Origin: VRUE01 sp035605155
Lineage (GTDB): Bacteria > Actinomycetota > Thermoleophilia > Solirubrobacterales > 70-9
Direction: 5' to 3'
DNA length: 17,959 nt
Assembly: GCA_035605155.1 (NCBI GenBank)
Contig: DATNHC010000190.1
Location: 1 to 17,959, forward strand
Below, piece by piece: positions 13,323 to 17,959 of the stretch. Within the stretch, counting starts at the first letter, position 1. Each line of letters begins with the position of its first letter. The position numbers were made by a program, and so were the translations under genes. The notes beneath the pieces were generated by a model. The model was not told where the DNA came from. It saw nothing but the letters and a program-made list of their open reading frames with translations, and did no database searches.

Positions 13323-14507
13323 GTGAGAGGTTGGGGGACCGCGGTCCTCGGGGCCGCGATCGTCGTATTTCTCTGCGCAGGCATCTGGCTCGGCGGTCAT
13401 CCCGCCAAGCTGCCCGAATTCGTCCGCGACCTCTTGATCGACGATTCCGCCGGGCTGACCGTCGAAGCGACAGAGCTGATCGAGGACAACTACTACCGAG
13501 CGGTCGAGTCGCAAGAATTGACCGACGCTTCGCTGCAGGGCATGGTCCGCGAGCTGCGGCGCAGCAACGACGACCGTTTCTCCGAATACTTCTCGCCGGC
13601 GGCGCTGGAGCGCTTCAACGAGGCGATCTCGGGGCGCTTCTCCGGTGTCGGCCTTAGCGTCTCGCAGGTCAAGCAGGGGTTGCGGGTCGACCGCGTCTTT
13701 CCAGGCTCTCCGGCCGAGAGGGCCGGGATCGAGGTCGGCGAGCTGATCGTCTCGGTCGAAGGCGACTCGATCGCCGGCGAGAGCAGCAGAGCATCGACGG
13801 AGAAGATCAAAGGACCGGAAGGGACCGAGGTGACGCTCGGCCTTCGCGACCCCCGCGATGGCCGGACCAGAGAGCTGGAGATCACCCGGGCGCAGATCTC
13901 GCTGCCGATCGTCACCGAGAAAGTGGTCAAGACCGAGGGCCGCAAGCTGGGCTACGTCCGCCTCGCCGGCTTCACCGAAGGCGTCCACGCTCCCCTGCGC
14001 GAAGCGATCGAGAAGCTGCAGCGCAAGGGTGTCAAAGGGCTGGTCCTCGATCTGCGGGCCAATGGCGGTGGCCTGCTCGAGGAGGCGGTGCTGACGGCGA
14101 GCATCTTCCTGCCGGAGGACGAAGTGGTGGTGAAGACCGAGTCGCGCACCCAGGGCGACGCGGTCTACGAGACGGTCGGCGACAACCTGCCGACGCTGCC
14201 GACCGTCGTGCTGATCGACGGCAACACGGCCTCGGCGGCGGAGATCCTCACGGCGGCCCTCGCCGACAACGCCGATGCCGAGGTGGTCGGCACTCGTTCA
14301 TACGGCAAGGGCGTCTTCCAGCAAGAGATCGGGCTTTCCAACGGCGGCGCCCTGAAGCTGACGATCGGCGAGTACTTCACCCCGGACGGGGTCAACCTGG
14401 CCCGCAGCCGCGGCATCCACCCCGATGTTGAGGCACAGGACCGCCCGCAGACCCGGCGTGACGAGGCGCTCGCCCGGGCACTCGCGGAGCTTGCATCCCA
14501 GCAATGA
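13323..14507 (+). CDS. ctpA: S41-family C-terminal processing peptidase (CtpA/Prc type), membrane anchored
   Basis: This 394-aa serine protease would work outside the membrane, trimming C-termini of exported or wall-associated proteins. Residues 6-24 are a signal-anchor (AVLGAAIVVFLCAGIWLGG). About 45-100 is the S41 N-terminal helical part (LIEDNYYRAVE, DDRFSEYF). About 105-190 is the PDZ domain (GRFSGVGLSV, VFPGSPAERAGIEVGELIVSVEG). The catalytic domain has LDLRANGGGLLEEA (242-255), nucleophile Ser304 in DGNTASAAEI and general base Lys329 in GTRSYGKGVFQ. The start is GTG 13323, with the purine-rich AGCAGG only two bases upstream, so coupling to ftsX (7-base gap) may matter. In other bacteria such proteases sit beside ftsEX and act on wall-hydrolase systems; its substrate here is unknown. 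Confidence 0.93.
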   Translation: MRGWGTAVLGAAIVVFLCAGIWLGGHPAKLPEFVRDLLIDDSAGLTVEATELIEDNYYRAVESQELTDASLQGMVRELRRSNDDRFSEYFSPAALERFNEAISGRFSGVGLSVSQVKQGLRVDRVFPGSPAERAGIEVGELIVSVEGDSIAGESSRASTEKIKGPEGTEVTLGLRDPRDGRTRELEITRAQISLPIVTEKVVKTEGRKLGYVRLAGFTEGVHAPLREAIEKLQRKGVKGLVLDLRANGGGLLEEAVLTASIFLPEDEVVVKTESRTQGDAVYETVGDNLPTLPTVVLIDGNTASAAEILTAALADNADAEVVGTRSYGKGVFQQEIGLSNGGALKLTIGEYFTPDGVNLARSRGIHPDVEAQDRPQTRRDEALARALAELASQQ

Positions 14508-14568
14508 GCTTCCGGTGCGCCTTTTGCGGTCTATGCCCACATAAAGCGCACTGGAAGAGGCGGTGGCG
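14508..14568 (+). promoter_or_regulatory. Gap before the RNase gene with a start-deciding ribosome binding site
   Basis: GGAAGAGG (14553-14560) is 2 bases from GTG 14563 but 8 bases from GTG 14569, favouring the second start. ACATAAAG (14540-14547) is a weak -10 candidate, so a secondary promoter for rnr-smpB is possible but unproven. Confidence 0.35.
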
Positions 14569-16176
14569 GTGAGTCAGCGCGACTGGCGCTACTACCGGGC
14601 GCGGCAGCGGACGCGGGGGCGAGGCCGGCGAGCTGAGCCGCAGAACGCCCGGGATGCGGTCGAAGCGCTCTTGGAGGAACGCCTCGAGCGGCGTGGCTTC
14701 CCGGCGTCGCTCGAGCGCGAAGCTGAACGGGCGGCCCAGGGTGTCGGGGCGAGCGAGCTGCGCCGCCGCGACCTCACCGAGCTGCCCACCTTCACCGTCG
14801 ATCCGGCGACCGCGCGCGACTTCGACGATGCGGTTTCCGCGCAGCGCGAGGCGGACGGCGCGCGGCTCTGGATCCATATCGCCGACGTCGCCGCTCACGT
14901 GCGGCCCGGCTCACCGCTCGATCTCGAGGCGCGGCGGCGCGCCAACAGCACCTATGTGCCGGGCACGGTGGAGCCGATGCTGCCCCGGGTGCTCAGCGAG
15001 GAGGCTTGCAGCCTCACACCCGGCGTCGAGCGACTTGCCGTCACCGCCGAGATTGAGCTCAGCCCGCAGGGAAGACCCCGCGCGGCGAGCTTCTACCGCA
15101 GTCGCATCCGCTCGCTGGCGCGGCTCGACTACGACCAGCTCGACCTGATCTTCGCCGGCAAGGCAGGTCCCCCGGAGGGGGTGGCTGAGCCGCTCGCGAT
15201 CGCTCGCGATGCTGCGGCGGCGCTTGGCGAGCGCCGTGGCACGACCAGCCTCGATGTCGAGTCATTCGAGCCCGAGTTCCGCTTCGATGCAAGCGGCAAC
15301 GTGCTCGGGGCCCGCTCGGTCGCACAGACCGAGTCGCACCGGCTGATCGAGCGGCTGATGATCCTCGCCAACGAACAGGTCGCGCAGCTGCTCGAGCGCA
15401 AGCGGGCGCCTGCCGTCTACCGCGTCCACCCCCAGCCCGACCCGCTGCGCGTCGAGCGGCTGATCGAGCAGCTGCACTCGCTCGGTGTGCCGACCCCGCC
15501 GCTGCGCCAGGGCCTGGCGCCCGCCCAAGCGGGCGAGGTCGCAGCTGAGGCAAGTCGCCTGGTGCTCCAGGAGGCGGCGAGGCGCGGCCATGGCCGTGAG
15601 GCATATACATCGCTCGTGCTCCGCTCCCTGATGCAGGCTTCCTACAGCGACCGCAACAGCGGCCACGCCGGCCTCGGCAGCCCGGCCTACTGCCACTTCA
15701 CCTCGCCGATTCGGCGCTATCCAGACCTGCTCGTGCACCGGGCGCTGCTGGCGACGCTGGGGGAGGGGGAGGAGGCGCCGCGAGCGGCCGAGGCTCGGGA
15801 GGTCGCCTGGCACTGCAGCGAGCAGGAGCGCGAGTCGGCGCGGATCGAGCGCGACGCGGACGACGTTTGCGCCGCCTACCTGCTCGGGCGCGAGCTGGCG
15901 CAACGCGGGGCGGAGGTCAAGTTCGACGGCGAGGTCTCGGGGGTGATTCGCGCCGGCGCTTTCGTTGCCTTCGGGGGTGAGCTTGGCGACGTCTACGAGG
16001 GGCTCGTCCCGACCCGCACGCTGGGTGGCGAGCGCTTCGAGCTGAACGGCGCCGAGACAGCGCTGGTCGGCCGCGAGCCCGGTAGGACGCTGCGGCTCGG
16101 CGATCCGATATCCGTCCGCGTGACCGAGGTGCGGGCGCCGCGCGGCAGGGTGGACTTGGAGCTGGCCAATGAGTAA
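14569..16176 (+). CDS. rnr: RNase II/RNase R-family 3'-5' exoribonuclease, short form
   Basis: This processive exonuclease would degrade RNA to mononucleotides; with SmpB/tmRNA, RNase R clears non-stop mRNAs. I prefer GTG 14569 because of ribosome-binding-site spacing; GTG 14563 would add two residues. Counting from 14563, the RNB domain spans about 72-415. The metal-binding aspartates Asp80, Asp86, Asp88 and Asp89 lie in FTVDPATARDFDDAVS, and YCHFTSPIRRYPDLLVHR (377-393) is intact. An S1 domain follows (about 452-535, VKFDGEVSGVIRAGAFVAFG). At about 535 aa it is much shorter than E. coli RNase R (about 800). The N-terminal HTH and both cold-shock domains are missing, replaced by an Arg-rich segment of about 60 residues. 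Its last 8 bases overlap smpB. Confidence 0.9.
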   Translation: MSQRDWRYYRARQRTRGRGRRAEPQNARDAVEALLEERLERRGFPASLEREAERAAQGVGASELRRRDLTELPTFTVDPATARDFDDAVSAQREADGARLWIHIADVAAHVRPGSPLDLEARRRANSTYVPGTVEPMLPRVLSEEACSLTPGVERLAVTAEIELSPQGRPRAASFYRSRIRSLARLDYDQLDLIFAGKAGPPEGVAEPLAIARDAAAALGERRGTTSLDVESFEPEFRFDASGNVLGARSVAQTESHRLIERLMILANEQVAQLLERKRAPAVYRVHPQPDPLRVERLIEQLHSLGVPTPPLRQGLAPAQAGEVAAEASRLVLQEAARRGHGREAYTSLVLRSLMQASYSDRNSGHAGLGSPAYCHFTSPIRRYPDLLVHRALLATLGEGEEAPRAAEAREVAWHCSEQERESARIERDADDVCAAYLLGRELAQRGAEVKFDGEVSGVIRAGAFVAFGGELGDVYEGLVPTRTLGGERFELNGAETALVGREPGRTLRLGDPISVRVTEVRAPRGRVDLELANE

Positions 16177-16654
16177 GAAGTCGAAGAAGCAGCGCCAACC
16201 CGCTTCGGGCGACGTGGCCACAAACCGCCGCGCTCGCCACAAGTTCGAAGCGGTGGAGAAGATGGAGGCCGGTATCGTCCTGCAGGGCTCGGAGGTCAAG
16301 TCGCTGCGTGGCGGCAAGGCGCAGATGGGCGACTCCTACGCGGTGGTCGAGCGGGGCGAGGTCTGGCTCCGCAACCTGCATATTCCGCCCTACGAGCCGG
16401 CAAGCCGCGAGAATCACGAGCCGGAGCGACCCCGCAAGCTGCTCCTGCACAAGGCCGAGATCGAACGGCTGATCGGCAAGACAGCCGAGAAGGGGCTGAC
16501 CCTGATTCCGACGCGGATCTACTTCAAGGGCGCCCGCGCCAAGGTGGAGCTGGCCCTGGCGCGGGGCAAGGAGGGCCGCGACCGGCGCCGCGAGATCGCG
16601 GAGCGTGACGTGCGTCGCGAAGTCGAGCGCGAATTCAAGGGCAGGATGAGGTAG
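16169..16654 (+). CDS. smpB: SsrA-binding protein SmpB
   Basis: SmpB binds the tRNA-like end of tmRNA and brings it to stalled ribosomes for trans-translation. The 161-aa chain has the family core: NRRARHKFEAVEKMEAGIVL (19-38), QGSEVKSLRGGKAQMGDSYA (39-58), LHIPPYEP, RKLLLHKAEIERL and the TLIPTRIYFKGARAKVELALARGK strand pair. The basic C-terminal tail (GRDRRREIAERDVRREVEREFKGRMR) is the part that enters the mRNA channel. ATG 16169 lies inside the end of the RNase gene, in the arrangement AATGAGTAA, so the two are coupled, which fits their shared pathway. The ssrA (tmRNA) gene, often found close to smpB, is not visible in this window. Confidence 0.96.
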   Translation: MSKKSKKQRQPASGDVATNRRARHKFEAVEKMEAGIVLQGSEVKSLRGGKAQMGDSYAVVERGEVWLRNLHIPPYEPASRENHEPERPRKLLLHKAEIERLIGKTAEKGLTLIPTRIYFKGARAKVELALARGKEGRDRRREIAERDVRREVEREFKGRMR

Positions 16655-16665
16655 CTTCGGGTCCT

Positions 16666-17959
16666 ATGCGTTCCCGCTCTGCCCTGGTTCTGCCGGTGCT
16701 GGCGCTCGTCGTGGCCCTGATCGGCCCTGCGCAGGCCAATGCGGACTCGTTCCCGAGCGAAGCCGGCGACTTCGTCAGCGACAACATCGAGTACTTCGTC
16801 GGCGGTCTGGTGGCGGCGGTCCTGCTGCTCCTGCTCGTCGTCAGCGTCACCCAGCGGCGCAGCAAGGAAAAGGCTGAGAAGAAGGGATCGGGTCCTGCGG
16901 GCCCGCCACCGCCTGGGTCCGCGAAGGCGCCGAGCCCAGCGCAGCAACAGACAGCCGAGCTGCCGGCAACTCTGCCACCGGGCGCGACCCCGGCCGCTTC
17001 CGCGCCACCCCCCGGAGGCCCGCCCCTGGGCGCCAAGGAGAAGCGCAAGCAGGCACGCGAGCAACAGCGTGCGGCTCGGCTTGAGCATCGCAAGCGTCGC
17101 CAGGAACAGGCCCAGCAGCGCAAGGAGGAACGTCTGGCCAAGCGCGCTGAACGGCGCCACAAGCCAGCGGTCGCCGGAGGGCGCTCCTCACGCCGTGCGA
17201 GGAAGGAAGCCGCCAAGGCGGAGCGTCAGCTCGCCGAGGCGCGCGCCGCGCAAGAGCGCGAACAGCTGCGCAGCGGCGCGCAGGCGACGCAAGCCGTACC
17301 TCCGGCTGCGCCACTGCCGCCGGTCGCGGCCGTGCCGCCGCCACCCGCGCAGCCTGCGCCCTTCCCGGCCGTTCCCCCACCGCCGGTCGGTCCGGCCCCG
17401 ACGGAGGTCGTGCCGCCCCAGGCGCCCGCACCAGTCCAGCCGATCCAGCCGCCCGTTGGCGCGCCTCCGGGCTATGACGACCCGGCGGCGGCCGAGCAGC
17501 GGGTCCGCGCCAAGGCTGAGGAGATCCTTCGCGAGGAGGAGCGGATCCGCGCCGAGGCGGATCGTCGCATCGCCGAGGCCGAGCGCCTGCAGCGCGAAGC
17601 CGAGGAGCGCGCCGCGCACGCCCAGAGTGGGCAGGTGACGCAGGGCATGCAAGCCTCATCGAGCCCTGCTGCGTCTGTGGGAGGCGCGGCCTCAGGCCTG
17701 CAGAGCGCAGAGCAGGTGCTCCAGCAGGGTCGTGAGGCGCAGGAGCGTGCGATGGCCGAAGCCCAGGACCGGCTGCGCCAGATCGAAGAGCGCACCAAGG
17801 AGGCCGAGCGGCGCGCTGCCGAAGCAGAGCGCCTGGCGGCGCTGAAGTCCGAAGAAGAGGAGCGCGAGCGGCGCCTGCAGGAGATCCGCGACAGCGTCGC
17901 CCAGGCGGAGGAGCGCGCTCGCGAAGCCGAGCGCCGCGCGGCCGAGGCCGAGCAGGCGG
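16666..17959 (+). CDS. Membrane-anchored Pro-rich coiled-coil protein, 5' part (runs off the window)
   Basis: An open frame from ATG 16666 has no stop before the window ends (431 codons visible). Residues 1-26 are a signal peptide (ALVLPVLALVVALIGPAQANA). About 44-61 is a membrane span (YFVGGLVAAVLLLLLVVS). Then come a basic stretch, a Pro-rich linker (about 78-120), an Arg/Lys/Gln helix (124-165, 174-202), a long Pro/Ala/Val linker (about 211-270), and a heptad-like Glu/Arg/Ala coiled coil (273-320, 344-431) still running at the edge. If the signal is cleaved the segment after the span would be cytoplasmic; without cleavage the two spans form a hairpin. The downstream domain is unseen. It starts 11 bases after smpB, in the same direction as ftsEX-ctpA. 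I do not recognise the family. Confidence 0.75.
   Translation, partial: MRSRSALVLPVLALVVALIGPAQANADSFPSEAGDFVSDNIEYFVGGLVAAVLLLLLVVSVTQRRSKEKAEKKGSGPAGPPPPGSAKAPSPAQQQTAELPATLPPGATPAASAPPPGGPPLGAKEKRKQAREQQRAARLEHRKRRQEQAQQRKEERLAKRAERRHKPAVAGGRSSRRARKEAAKAERQLAEARAAQEREQLRSGAQATQAVPPAAPLPPVAAVPPPPAQPAPFPAVPPPPVGPAPTEVVPPQAPAPVQPIQPPVGAPPGYDDPAAAEQRVRAKAEEILREEERIRAEADRRIAEAERLQREAEERAAHAQSGQVTQGMQASSSPAASVGGAASGLQSAEQVLQQGREAQERAMAEAQDRLRQIEERTKEAERRAAEAERLAALKSEEEERERRLQEIRDSVAQAEERAREAERRAAEAEQA

Noticed and set aside
12110..13384. 424-codon open frame on the minus strand
   Set aside because: Antisense to ftsE/ftsX; low-complexity Asp/Arg/Gln/His-rich translation typical of a shadow frame.
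17188..17652. Minus-strand frames near the right edge
   Set aside because: They are antisense to the coiled-coil protein, whose plus-strand frame is open from 16666 to the end with a signal peptide and heptad pattern.

Overview
The window is GC-rich and gene-dense. It suggests a high-GC actinomycete-type bacterium, probably of the Thermoleophilia/Solirubrobacterales kind. The lineage is an inference from composition, the ftsE-ftsX-(ctpA)-(rnr)-smpB order and the many GTG/TTG starts; no 16S or marker phylogeny was possible. I saw no rRNA, tRNA, CRISPR array or intact insertion sequence, and no gene-free stretch longer than 300 bases.

Layout. (1) 1-231 is the 3' end of an alpha/beta hydrolase and 289-723 is an unrecognised protein. 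They converge with a secreted acidic protein (893-1552, minus) across a 168-bp palindromic element (720-887) with perfect 22-bp terminal inverted repeats. (2) A minus-strand pair, ECF-type sigma factor (2164-2625) and O6-alkylguanine-DNA alkyltransferase (1616-2167), overlaps by ATGA. (3) Divergent from it is a Schlafen/AlbA-type putative transcriptional regulator (2729-4138). Copies of CTACTTGCAA bracket this gene: a 10-bp inverted pair sits just before its start, and a helically spaced direct array (4139-4212) lies between its stop and nadC. (4) NAD synthesis genes nadC (4237-5073) and nadA (6122-7153) are split by an antisense Fpg/Nei DNA glycosylase (5191-6036). A second long palindrome (5074-5178) separates nadC from the glycosylase. 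A transketolase (7175-8995) follows nadA.

(5) A minus-strand cluster (11365 down to 9015) encodes a small arginine-rich peptide, a tyrosinase, a separate protein resembling the C-terminal shielding domain of polyphenol oxidases, and a multi-spanning membrane protein. The first three genes overlap one another by a few bases. (6) From 11567 to the right edge runs a plus-strand run for cell division and RNA quality control: ftsE, ftsX, an S41 C-terminal processing peptidase, a short RNase II/R, smpB, and the start of a membrane-anchored proline-rich coiled-coil protein that leaves the window.

How the genes fit together. FtsEX and the periplasm-facing protease belong to cell-wall and division control. 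The exoribonuclease and SmpB belong to trans-translation and mRNA clearance. NadA makes quinolinate and NadC converts it to nicotinate mononucleotide; no nadB is visible. The least ordinary items are the CTACTTGCAA repeat system around the AlbA-type regulator, the split tyrosinase/shielding-domain pair, and the two unrelated long palindromes that each fill a convergent intergenic space.
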